Numbered from the stretch's first letter, positions 16,441-24,615 are shown. The stretch is 64,000 bases of DNA from Minicystis rosea (GCA_001931535.1 CP016211.1:7425703-7489702), one strand, 5' to 3'. A program made the numbers and translations. Notes: generated by a model not told the origin, from the letters alone.

Positions 16441-18324
16441 ATGATCGTCGACCGTGCCGAGGTTTTGGGTACCTTGGAGACGCTTCGCGCTCTTGCTGAC
16501 GCCCCGGAAACCGAGCATCGGGTTTCGGATCTGGCTCGAGAGCGTGCCGATGCGATTCGGATTTCACAAGACTACCTTGACCGGAGAGACCACAGCATCG
16601 CTTTTGTTGGACAGATCGGGATTGGCAAGTCGTCGATGATTGGCGTACTCGCCGGCCTTCTGGTCGGGGCGGCACCGAGGGATCGAGCCTCACTGAGGGA
16701 GAACTCGGTTCTTGCCGTCGGCTCCGGCGGAACGACGGTATGCGAGGTGCGGATTCGAGCCGCGTCCGTCACCGAGAGCGGTCGAATTGGGCTCATCATC
16801 CAGCCCCTCACCGTTGAGGAGATGCGACGTGAAATTCGCCTATTTGCCGCCGATGAGTGGGCTCGCCGCCGAAGCCCTGACCGTACGCGCTCGGACGACG
16901 ATCGAGATCCGACTCCGCGTGAGATTCAGCGGGTGATTCGGCACATGGCCGCTCTTGTCGAGCGCTCGGAAATGTCGGGCGAGGGCGGTCAGAGGCGAAA
17001 GCGCACTGTAGATCCTCTGGATGACGTTGTCGCTCAGCATGATAGTGCTGGTTCCCTTGCCAACCACCTTCTCGAGCGCGCGACGCTTCTGACACGGACC
17101 GACACCGAATGGTGGTGGGACGTTGGCCCGGATGCGTACCGTGAACTCAAGCAACGTTTCGACGACATCAACCACGGCCGCACGCCCACGGCGATGCTGC
17201 CTTCTCGGATCACTATCGTTGTGCCGCGGGCCCTTCTCGATCTGACCGACGGGCTAGACGTCGAACTGATCGACACGCGCGGCTTCGACGGCCAACTCGC
17301 AAGTCGTGCCGACATTCAATCGGTCCTGAGGGATCCGCGCGCTCTCATCGTGACGTGTGTGCCGTTTAAGGATGCTCCTGGCGACTCGATCAAGTCCCTC
17401 TTGAGCGAAGTCCTCTCTGATGCCGAGCTTCGAGCGGCGGTTCCGCAGATGTTGCTGGTTCTCATGGATCACGGAGATGCGGAAGGAGTCAACGATTGCA
17501 ACGGTGATCGCGAATTCGGGCAGGAACTGAAGCAGGGCGAATGTAGGCGGGTGCTGGACGCCGCTGGCCTGGATGCATTCTCCGCGGAGAACAACGTTAC
17601 CTCCTTCGATACGCTCCGGGATGCCCCCGGACGCTTGTTGCACATCTTCGACTCCCGGATTCAGGCGATGCGTGCGAATGTTGCAGCCTCTTTGGATGGG
17701 CAGATCCGTGACGCAAAATCGTTCCTGGGCAATCTTGAAAACGTTCGAATCGAGCTCGCGCGGGCCGAGGTGGACAAGCGGTTGAGGGTCGCGCTCAAGG
17801 CCAATTTTCCTAGTGGGGCTCCACTCCGGGATCCATTGGAAGGACTCTATGCTGGCATTTATGGCCACCGCTACGCCTCTCAGGTGCTGGCGTCGTGCCG
17901 ACGGGATGGCAGCTATCCCAGTATGGATGCCTACGCGGCGATTCGTACGGGGGCAGCCAAAGCCGCAACGAACTGGTTCAAGGCGCTCGACATGGCAATG
18001 GTGGGTCTATTTAGGGCGCTTGAGCACGATGAGGATTTCGCCGATGTAAGCGATCACGTTCGCCTCCGGCGCGATCAGTACACCAATGGGCATGTGGCAT
18101 CGATTCGTAAATACGCAGATTCCGTCGTGAAGGAGGTGCGCGCCGCTCTGGAAAGCGCCTCCGTATGGGAACGCTGCGCTGACGAGTGGGGGCAGGGATC
18201 CGGGTTCAAGGATCGCGTCATTGATCACCTCAAAATTTGGTGCCGGAGCCAAGGGCAACTCCAAGCTCATCAACACGTCGTTGCGCCGCTGGCACTGCTG
18301 GAGGGAACGACCGCCACCGGGTGA
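16441..18324 (+). CDS. Dynamin-like GTPase
   Basis: The 627-residue protein carries a P-loop GQIGIGKSS early (residues ~57-65), a Thr-containing switch (GSGGTTVCEVRI), a G3 motif in VELIDTRGFDG at about residue 280 and a plausible G4-like LMDHGDAEG. The C-terminal half is helical, as in dynamin stalks. Bacterial dynamin-like proteins bind and remodel membranes, and several act in phage defence. AAGGAGGAGG a few bases upstream fixes the ATG at 16441. It occupies its own cassette directly after the TIR cassette, but the attC site between them means the two could have been acquired separately. Confidence 0.8.
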   Translation: MIVDRAEVLGTLETLRALADAPETEHRVSDLARERADAIRISQDYLDRRDHSIAFVGQIGIGKSSMIGVLAGLLVGAAPRDRASLRENSVLAVGSGGTTVCEVRIRAASVTESGRIGLIIQPLTVEEMRREIRLFAADEWARRRSPDRTRSDDDRDPTPREIQRVIRHMAALVERSEMSGEGGQRRKRTVDPLDDVVAQHDSAGSLANHLLERATLLTRTDTEWWWDVGPDAYRELKQRFDDINHGRTPTAMLPSRITIVVPRALLDLTDGLDVELIDTRGFDGQLASRADIQSVLRDPRALIVTCVPFKDAPGDSIKSLLSEVLSDAELRAAVPQMLLVLMDHGDAEGVNDCNGDREFGQELKQGECRRVLDAAGLDAFSAENNVTSFDTLRDAPGRLLHIFDSRIQAMRANVAASLDGQIRDAKSFLGNLENVRIELARAEVDKRLRVALKANFPSGAPLRDPLEGLYAGIYGHRYASQVLASCRRDGSYPSMDAYAAIRTGAAKAATNWFKALDMAMVGLFRALEHDEDFADVSDHVRLRRDQYTNGHVASIRKYADSVVKEVRAALESASVWERCADEWGQGSGFKDRVIDHLKIWCRSQGQLQAHQHVVAPLALLEGTTATG

Positions 18325-18334
18325 CGTCTCAGCC

Positions 18335-18472
18335 GCCGAACAAGCCACTGGAACCGACGGGCGCTTCGCGCCCGCGGGGACATGGAGGAGCCTCGAGAGA
18401 GGAACGGTCAACCCATAAAGGGCTTGCCGCTGACGGGGTGTGGACCCTCGCTTCGCTCGGCACCTGTTAGCG
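18335..18472 (+). other. Degenerate attC-like remnant
   Basis: A left half (GCCGAACAAGCCACTGGAAC) with a GGGCGC/GCGCCC hairpin starts 10 nt after the GTPase stop, but its expected right arm is missing. A second partial palindrome follows and ends near GTTAGCG (18466-18472), which misses the core consensus. This looks like two broken sites fused, unlikely to be active. Confidence 0.45.
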
Positions 18473-18568
18473 CTCGGTCTCGATTAGGCCGTCTCCCCCT
18501 CTTTCAATTAAACTCACCGAGGGACATCCTCGCTTCCCCCGTCGTGACGCTCGGGATGCCCATCGCGG

Positions 18569-19064
18569 CGTGTGGAGCGTCCGACGGGGCATGGAAGAGG
18601 TAGGTGGCACGAGGACCGTCGCCGAGATCGCTTCACTCGGATTGACGTGCAAGGTCACGAGGTTTGGTGGGATGAGCATCTGCGTTGGAGCCGGAGTCGC
18701 CAAGGCGGGGATCGCCGCAGCTTCATCCGTCACATCTTGAGGTCGCGCGAATGCCAGCGGCGATGGTGCCGGATGAGGAAGCGGATTCAGTGGGTGTACG
18801 CTGCTTTGGCGCGCGGGGAGCGGTGTCGGCGCCGATGAGGGTGACGAGGTGTCGTAGCCAGCGACGAAACCGGACACGACGCGTGGTGTCGAGCAGAAGG
18901 CGGAGCCAGGCGCAGACGGCCCCAAATGCGCTAGACGGCCGCGGGCTACCCCCCATAAGCTTCCGGTTTAGGATGCGGGAGGCGTTCGGCAGCGGCGGGC
19001 TAACCAGGTGGATTAGGGAGATAGGGATACGAGGAGGAACGGGGCGGCTCCCCGAGATGTTCGG
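18569..19064. repeat. Dispersed ~490-bp repeat, copy B
   Basis: This is the most diverged of the three copies but is colinear with A and C, from GTGTGGAGCG to GAGATGTTCGGC. The reverse-strand peptide with APTQMLIPPNLVTLH is kept in frame relative to copy A despite several base changes. It precedes the GIY-YIG-like gene. Confidence 0.8.
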
Positions 19065-19173
19065 CGGGCGGCGGATGAAGGCGGCAGCAACTACTTCAGC
19101 TCGACGACCACGCCAGACAACGCAAACCGGACGAGGTAGGTCCGATGGACCGCGGTAGGAGGCGAGTTTCACG

Positions 19174-20169
19174 ATGGACAGGTTCCTGGAGCTGTTCGGT
19201 GACGATTTCGAGGGGCAGACAGTGGCCGAAGCCCGCCGTCTCGAAGGCCCCCACGTGTACCTCGTGGTATCGCCCTCCCCGATCAAGTATGCGAAAGGTG
19301 GCTCCGTCGTATCCTACATTGGATACACCGACATTCCACGGACGCGCTTCGCTAACCATCCCCAGGTAGGTCTGCGGGACAAGCTGCTCGTCACGCAGCT
19401 CCAGCCGATTCTCCGCGAGGTGAAGCAACACTACGCAGATTGGTCGCAGATGAGCGAAAGGGAGCACCGCGCCATTCGTGAGCACGCCGAGCGCCTATTC
19501 ATATACCTTTTCTACAGACTCCTCGGGGCCATTCCGATCAAAAACACGCGAAGGGACATGCCCACCAAAGAGGCAATTCTCGTTGCTGAGTTTCTCCTAA
19601 AGTGGAAGCACAGCCAACGCGCGGTCATCAATGCCGCACAAGCCATCGAGCCATTGAAACAGCAGCTCGCCATACTTGAGCACCACCTTCGGATGTCCCA
19701 GGCGGGGATGGCCAGCTCGAGCGGACCGGTAGTCAACAAGCCTGACAGAATGATTTCCTCTCCTTTTCTTGCCCGCCAAGACGATTCTACTCCCGAGCCC
19801 GACACGCCGGTGTCCCGACCGATCGATAGGCAGCCCAGTGCGCGTCCGGGGCGCGCCTTTGGGAGTGGGGCGGCGATTGTACGCGCGCTGAGGTCGCACC
19901 TTCCGCGGCATCTTCGGCGAGATGAGGCCGCGAACGGCGCGATTGTATTTGTCGACAGTGACGGCCTTCAACGGCTCATGATCTATGAGTATGGCAAGCA
20001 CTGCCAAGTTCGGATCCGCTGCGCGCGCGACTGGGGCAATAGGCGCTGCACCCATCGTTCTGGTGACCGAAACTCACACGGTTGGCTGACCGCGGTGCGT
20101 ATAGAGAAGTCCGGCGACCTGAAAGATGTCCTTACCCTCTATGATACCGAATGGGGCCTGGATACGTGA
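19174..20169 (+). CDS. GIY-YIG-like nuclease domain protein
   Basis: The N-terminal ~100 residues of this 331-residue protein show the GIY-YIG layout: HVYLVVS (27-33), SYIGYTD (47-53), then Arg in PRTRFANHP and a helical part with Glu. The spacing and the use of VYLV for GIY are atypical, so the assignment is moderate. Members cut DNA in restriction, repair or mobile elements. The linker is Ser/Pro rich and the C-terminal ~110 residues (FVDSDGLQRLMIYEYG, WGNRRC) form a second unknown domain with Cys. It sits after repeat copy B and is followed 7 nt later by an attC-like site. Confidence 0.6.
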   Translation: MDRFLELFGDDFEGQTVAEARRLEGPHVYLVVSPSPIKYAKGGSVVSYIGYTDIPRTRFANHPQVGLRDKLLVTQLQPILREVKQHYADWSQMSEREHRAIREHAERLFIYLFYRLLGAIPIKNTRRDMPTKEAILVAEFLLKWKHSQRAVINAAQAIEPLKQQLAILEHHLRMSQAGMASSSGPVVNKPDRMISSPFLARQDDSTPEPDTPVSRPIDRQPSARPGRAFGSGAAIVRALRSHLPRHLRRDEAANGAIVFVDSDGLQRLMIYEYGKHCQVRIRCARDWGNRRCTHRSGDRNSHGWLTAVRIEKSGDLKDVLTLYDTEWGLDT

Positions 20170-20176
20170 CGATGCC

Positions 20177-20263
20177 GCCGAACAAGCCACTGGTGTCCGA
20201 CGGGCCAGGCAGCCTCGCTCCGCCCGGCAGCCCGGCCCACGATACAGCGGCCAACCGTTGGGC
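20177..20263 (+). other. attC-like site 5
   Basis: GCCGAAC (20177-20183) pairs with GTTGGGC (20257-20263) with one mismatch. The arms GCCACTGGTGTC..GGGCC and GGCCC..GATACAGCGGC match with an extra G in the left arm. The length is 87 bp. It begins 7 nt after the upstream stop codon. Confidence 0.7.
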
Positions 20264-20466
20264 TGGCGGGCGTCGTGAAAGGGCGCCTTCGCATGCATGG
20301 CACCATGCCTCGCCCAGAACTTCGCCAGTGCGCTGCAGAATCGCCCTTGCGCACAGCTCGGCATGCCTGCGGCACCCGGAACTCTGTCGAGTTTGCACAC
20401 CCAGGAACGCCTTGACGAGGCGCAGAAGCGTGCGCGTTCATGGTGTGAGCCAATAGGCAATATAGG
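20264..20466. other. Cassette leader, no gene seen
   Basis: About 200 bp between the attC-like core and the next ATG. No ribosome-site-linked frame or hairpin is convincing. It may hold a promoter for the following lower-GC gene. Confidence 0.35.
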
Positions 20467-21546
20467 ATGCAAAGAAAACGTACTCAACAGGAGCAAGCTC
20501 TTCACGACATCAACCTTCAACTGTCTGAGCAGCTGGAGAGCATGCAGGCTTCTGTGGTTGCAAAGGTAGTTGGCTCCTACGGTCAGCCTGGCGAAGTACA
20601 ATCTCTCCATGGGATTATTGGCGGAAAGAACAACACATTTGTAGATAGTATTCGTACGCAATTCTCGAATCCGGATGACTTCTTCGCTCAATGGCTTCGG
20701 GGTCTACTCGACCGTGCCCCCCATAGCGTTGCGGCTCGCCAACTCGTCGGGTACCTCAAGGACCCCGAAGTTCTGAGGTATACGCAAACGTTCCTGACGC
20801 GAAACTTCTACCGAAATCTCCTCGCACGGACCAGAGCAAAACCTTCGGAGAGCTTGTGGTCACTGTGGTTCGGAGCAAATCCGCTGGTCTGGGGACTCCT
20901 TATTGCCCCTGCTTACCGTGGTGGCAAGTGGACGAATGACGTCAGTGAGATTCGCCGCGCAAATTACAGGTACTGGACGGTTGGTCACGTCATGGCGACG
21001 GGGCTAATCGACCCCGCCACCACGTCGCCGGTCGTCTTCTCGAACGTCAATGGGTTTCTTACGTTTTACGCTTCGATCCTATCCAGGGTTTCGCGCTCTC
21101 CATACGAGAAAGAGATTGCCCACCGATACGGACAGTACGTGGCATCCTCGCCTCATCCCGAGGATGAGCCCTTTCTCATTCCAGAGTTGCGCTATGCTGG
21201 CGCCGAGACCAAGCACAAGTATCGCCTCGATTACTCGATTCTAAACTCGCACGCGATGGAGCTTGTAGGATTTGAGTTGAGTCCCGCCTCAACCCATATG
21301 GCTGTCTCGGCGATCAAGTCGCGAACTCAGCTCGACGTAAACCGAGAACTGGCGGAGAAGTGGGCCGGAGAAATGGCAAAGCGCAACGAGTACTTTGCGC
21401 AGTTCGGCATTACGACAATCACGTTTACGGACACGGATCTGGGAGATATGGGATCCTGTTTTGCCAAGATCGAGCATTATCTCAAGAAGCGGCCCAGATC
21501 GGCTCTTTCCCTCAGTGCTCAGATCGAAGAGTTGCAGCGCACGTGA
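20467..21546 (+). CDS. Conserved cassette protein with nuclease-like region (359 aa)
   Basis: The protein starts MQRKRTQQEQALHDI and has no signal peptide. Residues ~250-300 (HKYRLDYSILNSHAMELVG, then FELSPASTH) follow the D...E pattern of a PD-(D/E)XK fold, although the usual Lys after Glu is Ser here, so catalysis is uncertain. It has aromatic-rich segments in the middle (SLWSLWFGANPLVWG). GC is visibly lower than in all neighbours, the clearest sign of foreign origin in the block. A nuclease or nuclease-derived sensor is the best guess. The nearest downstream attC-like site is weak and lies ~130 nt after the stop. Confidence 0.55.
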   Translation: MQRKRTQQEQALHDINLQLSEQLESMQASVVAKVVGSYGQPGEVQSLHGIIGGKNNTFVDSIRTQFSNPDDFFAQWLRGLLDRAPHSVAARQLVGYLKDPEVLRYTQTFLTRNFYRNLLARTRAKPSESLWSLWFGANPLVWGLLIAPAYRGGKWTNDVSEIRRANYRYWTVGHVMATGLIDPATTSPVVFSNVNGFLTFYASILSRVSRSPYEKEIAHRYGQYVASSPHPEDEPFLIPELRYAGAETKHKYRLDYSILNSHAMELVGFELSPASTHMAVSAIKSRTQLDVNRELAEKWAGEMAKRNEYFAQFGITTITFTDTDLGDMGSCFAKIEHYLKKRPRSALSLSAQIEELQRT

Positions 21547-21674
21547 GTTCGCGGCGACTGCAATGGGCGCGGTCGAGCGGGATGCGACAGGTGCCTTGGG
21601 TCCGACCGACCCGGGTCAAGACTGAAAGCGGATGCCGCACTTGGCAGCCGCCGGGAGAATGCCAAGACTCAGCG

Positions 21675-21735
21675 GCCCAACAAGCCGCTGGGCGGGCAGG
21701 ACACATAGGTAAGAATGCGGAGCCAGCCGTTGGCG
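21675..21735 (+). other. Weak attC-like site
   Basis: GCCCAACAAGCCGCTGGGCG (from 21675) has the correct left box and arm, but the right end GTTGGCG (21729-21735) misses the core consensus and the arms pair poorly. It is probably decayed or recombined. Confidence 0.4.
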
Positions 21736-21998
21736 CATGCCGAGCCCATCCGGTCGTGGTCTGCTGGGGTACGTAGAATGGCCCGCCGGTACCGATCACT
21801 CATCTCGACATGAGCGCCCGGACAAACCAGCTCCAGACCGAAAGATAAGCCCTGGCCGAGTCCAGGAACCTCGGCATGCGGCGCCCAGAAGCTAGGCCGT
21901 GGCCAAGCCCAGGAGCGTCGTGCGCGGGTAACCGTCCGGGCACCGACGTGTAGCCCCCTCATGAGCGCCGACTACCGTGGACGCGCGTGAGGTGGTCG
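21736..21998. other. Spacer before repeat copy C
   Basis: About 260 bp without a supportable gene, lying between the weak attC-like site and repeat copy C. Confidence 0.35.
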
Positions 21999-22467
21999 TG
22001 TGGGAGGTGTGGGGGACGAGGACTGCCGCCGAGATCCTTCACTCGGGTTGGCGTGCAACGTCACGATGTTCAGTGGGATGAGCATCCGAGTCGGAGCCGC
22101 CGAGGCGGGGCTCTCCGCAGCTTTATCGGTCACATCTCGAGGGCGCGCGGATGCCGGCGGCGATGGTGCCGGATGAGGAGGCGGATCCAGTGGGTGTACG
22201 CCGCTTCGGTGCGCGGGGAGCGGTGTAGGCGTTGATAAGGGTGATGAAGTGTCGTAGTCGGGGACGAAACTGGGCACGACGCGTAGTGTCGAGCAGATGG
22301 CGGATGGCGGATGCAAGCGCAGGCGGGCCCAAGTGCAACTAGACGGCTGCGGGCTAACCCACGTAGGCTCTCGGGTTTAGGATGCGGGAGGAGTTCGGCA
22401 GCGGCGGGCGAACCAGGTGGATTGGGGAGATAGGGATCCGAGGGGCGGCTCCCCCGAGATGTTGGGC
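21999..22467. repeat. Dispersed ~490-bp repeat, copy C
   Basis: Colinear with copies A and B and closer to A. A short deletion removes part of the GAGGAAC segment near the right end. The copy ends in GATGTTGGGC (22458-22467), whose GTTGGGC is a full match to the attC core consensus; A and B have GTTCGGC at the same place. It precedes the Nmad2-like gene. Confidence 0.8.
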
Positions 22468-22512
22468 CGGCGGAGCGTGCCGAGGTGGATCGGTGAACTG
22501 ACGAGCGACGCG

Positions 22513-23358
22513 ATGGACGAGAAAGACCGCAACGGACGAATGGACGCCAGGATGACAGACGACGGCGGCGCACGAACGGGGGTCGGCTTCATTTACGTGA
22601 TGACGACCGTCACCGAGGACTATGCCCAGATGGCGCTCTGCAACGTGCCGATGGAGTGGAACGATCGGCTCTACTTCGGACCGTGCAAGAGGCCCGTGCG
22701 CCGCAAGTTGCAACCACGAGACTTCCTCTTCGCGCTCTCTCCGTCGGCCTCTTCTCCGCGGCGTATCGTATTCGCAGCACAAGTCGAAGAGCGGATCACA
22801 TTCCGCGAAGCATATGATCGTTTTCCGAATCTTCGCGGCCCCAGGGGACCGATTCATGTGCGGCCGGTTGCTCGACCTGGAGTCTTTCCGGAGTCAGCCT
22901 ATGAGCACATTCCTGGCTCGGTGCATGCGGACGACTGGAAGAACGATGTTGCCTCGCCGGAGCTCGACGCGTTTTTCGTATGCTGCGCACCGGACGGATG
23001 GATCGGCCGTTGGCTTGGTGCCAATGGACCGGCGATCGACGGCGAACTCCTGGCGTTCCTTCGGACATGCGAGGTCCACGGGAAGGTCGGTCGATTGGCG
23101 AGCCGGAACGATTGCGCTACTTACGAGACGCCTATCGCTCATGGCGGCCTTTACACCGGGCTTCATCTGGAGACCCATGAGCCCTTGAGACTGCTCGCTC
23201 TGTTTGGCCCGCAGCCTGCGAACAGCCCATCCATGTCACGCCCCAGAGCCATCGGCCCGACGGCTCACGGTGGCCCGCGGGGCCTGGGGGGATGCAGAGG
23301 AGGGTGCGAAGGTGAGAGCATCCAGCCAGGACCAAGCGGCCCAACAAGCCGCTGCTAA
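22513..23358 (+). CDS. Nmad2-like (nucleotide-modification-associated) protein
   Basis: The 281-residue reading begins MDEKDRNGRMDARM and then shows FIYVMTTVT, CKRPVRRKLQPRDFLFAL and VFAAQVEERITFREAYDRFP, in the order and spacing I associate with the Nmad2 superfamily of domains found near DNA-modification and phage-related genes. The exact reaction is unknown. No active-site assignment is possible. The reading frame does not stop before the downstream attC-like site: its last codons and TAA lie inside the site (23339-23358), so the cassette's own site supplies the C-terminus, or the true stop was lost. An upstream ATG at 22417 lies inside repeat copy C and is disfavoured. Confidence 0.5.
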   Translation: MDEKDRNGRMDARMTDDGGARTGVGFIYVMTTVTEDYAQMALCNVPMEWNDRLYFGPCKRPVRRKLQPRDFLFALSPSASSPRRIVFAAQVEERITFREAYDRFPNLRGPRGPIHVRPVARPGVFPESAYEHIPGSVHADDWKNDVASPELDAFFVCCAPDGWIGRWLGANGPAIDGELLAFLRTCEVHGKVGRLASRNDCATYETPIAHGGLYTGLHLETHEPLRLLALFGPQPANSPSMSRPRAIGPTAHGGPRGLGGCRGGCEGESIQPGPSGPTSRC

Positions 23359-23393
23359 TCGCCGGCCCGCGGCAGAGCGGCCAGCCGTGGGTC
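23339..23393 (+). other. attC-like site with weak core
   Basis: GCCCAACAAGCCGCTGCTAA begins at 23339, followed by GCCGGC, GCGGC and AGCGGCC arms and ending near GTGGGTC (23387-23393), one or two changes from GTTGGGC. The left half is good and the core is altered. The upstream reading frame ends inside it. Confidence 0.5.
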
Positions 23394-23417
23394 GATGCGT
23401 AGAGAAAGCAGGAAGAT

Positions 23418-24542
23418 ATGAGCAGCCTCACAGCCCCGGATGTGTTCTTTTCGAGTTCGACTTTCCTCTCTGCAGTTGCCGCATTCAACCAGGATTTGAC
23501 GAAGTCGCGCGCGGCACGAGAGCGCGTGGACTTCAGGCCGGTTGACAGGCTTCAACCCCAACTCCTGCAAGCACTCGAACGCGAGTTCGACAATCGATGT
23601 GGCTACTGTGGTCGTCGCGTTGGTGCAACGAGCCCTGGGTGCGTGGAACGGTTCTTCCCGAAATCAAAGTTTCCGGAGCGTGCGTTCGAGCACGAGAATC
23701 TCATCCTCTCGTGTCAGGCGTGTAATGTGGCAAAGCGAGACCAGTTCCCCACCGATGCGACCAAGAAACCGCTTCTACTTAACCCGCGCATCGACGATTT
23801 CGGCGTTCACATCCGCTTGCGGGGAGATGGCACTGTTCACGGACTCACCCCCCAAGGCACTGCAACCATTTTGGCACTTCGCCTGAACCGACCGGGCCTT
23901 GTGGACGAGAGGCGGAGAGAGCGTCAGTACGAGCTTTTGGCTGAGGCACGTCCCGAACTGCGCGCAGCTCTGCTGGAGGACAACTCTCATTCGAGATTTT
24001 TGACCTCTATCGAGAGCGTAAAATCGCTGAACGCGATTGCTGGTCTCTCCGCCGCCAGCGACCAGCCACTCCGGCTGATGTTGTACGCAAACATCATCGC
24101 GTGTCTCGAGACGTACTTGGGCGACGCGCTCATCGCCACTGCGAAGAACAGCAGGCGAATCATGCGCAAGTTCGTGGAAACGTTTCGCGATTTCAAGGAT
24201 ATGAAGTTTGCTCTGACGGAGGTGTTTACTGTTTACGATAAGATCGATGAAACTGCGATCGAGGCGATGGCCAACGTCCTGTATCATAATCTGCCCAAGG
24301 TTAAGGGAATCTACCGCGACACCCTCGGAATCGAATTCCCTAAGGATATTGGGCCGATCGTTCGCGCAGTGGGGATTCGTCACGACATCGTGCACCGAAA
24401 TGGGAAGGACAAAGACGGCGCTACGCACGTTCTGTCCTCTGCCGATGTCGAAGCCCTCTTTGCTCAGGCAACTCAGTTCGTAGCGGAAATTCAGAAGCAG
24501 ATCGATGAGGTGCGACGCCAATCGGTAGCGGAGGACGAGTAG
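23418..24542 (+). CDS. HNH-type zinc domain fused to a HEPN-like domain
   Basis: The 374-residue protein has an N-terminal HNH-like zinc domain: CGYC at 61-64, ENLILSCQACNVAK with the second Cys pair at 99/102. The usual catalytic His of the VDHF/IEHF segment is Arg here (VERFFPKS, Arg 78), so DNA cleavage may be lost. The C-terminal half is helical and ends with GIRHDIVHRNGKDKDG; RHDIVH (321-326) matches the Rx4-6H motif of HEPN RNases. The combination suggests a DNA- or phage-sensing zinc domain driving a toxic RNase, a typical abortive-infection plan, but this is inferred. It is followed 14 nt after the stop by the best attC-like site in the window. Confidence 0.7.
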   Translation: MSSLTAPDVFFSSSTFLSAVAAFNQDLTKSRAARERVDFRPVDRLQPQLLQALEREFDNRCGYCGRRVGATSPGCVERFFPKSKFPERAFEHENLILSCQACNVAKRDQFPTDATKKPLLLNPRIDDFGVHIRLRGDGTVHGLTPQGTATILALRLNRPGLVDERRRERQYELLAEARPELRAALLEDNSHSRFLTSIESVKSLNAIAGLSAASDQPLRLMLYANIIACLETYLGDALIATAKNSRRIMRKFVETFRDFKDMKFALTEVFTVYDKIDETAIEAMANVLYHNLPKVKGIYRDTLGIEFPKDIGPIVRAVGIRHDIVHRNGKDKDGATHVLSSADVEALFAQATQFVAEIQKQIDEVRRQSVAEDE

Positions 24543-24556
24543 GCGATGACGGTACG

Positions 24557-24615
24557 GCCCAACTCCCGGTTGCAGCGGACGGGCTGCGCCCGCCGCTGAA
24601 CCGGAGTCGTTGGGC
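24557..24615 (+). other. attC-like site 8 (best match)
   Basis: GCCCAAC (24557-24563) and GTTGGGC (24609-24615) are exact complements. Arms CCGGTTGCAGCGG (24566-24578) and CCGCTGAACCGG (24593-24604) pair with a single extra G in the left arm, and the loop carries GGGC/GCCC. The length of 59 bp equals that of classical short attC sites. Confidence 0.85.

Larger units (their letters stand above)
13721..24615 (+). mobile_element. Putative integron gene-cassette array (CALIN-like)
   Basis: Between these bounds every gene is on the + strand and most are followed within ~15-150 nt by an attC-like structure: 13721-13805, 15228-15249 (collapsed), 16241-16326, 18335-18472 (degenerate), 20177-20263, 21675-21735 (weak), 23339-23393 (weak), 24557-24615. 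The best sites have an RYYYAAC-type box, a near-palindrome with one unpaired base, and a GTTRRRY core. One gene per unit and one orientation are what integron cassettes show. No tyrosine recombinase of the IntI type is visible in the window. Calling it a CALIN is inference from structure. Confidence 0.7.
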
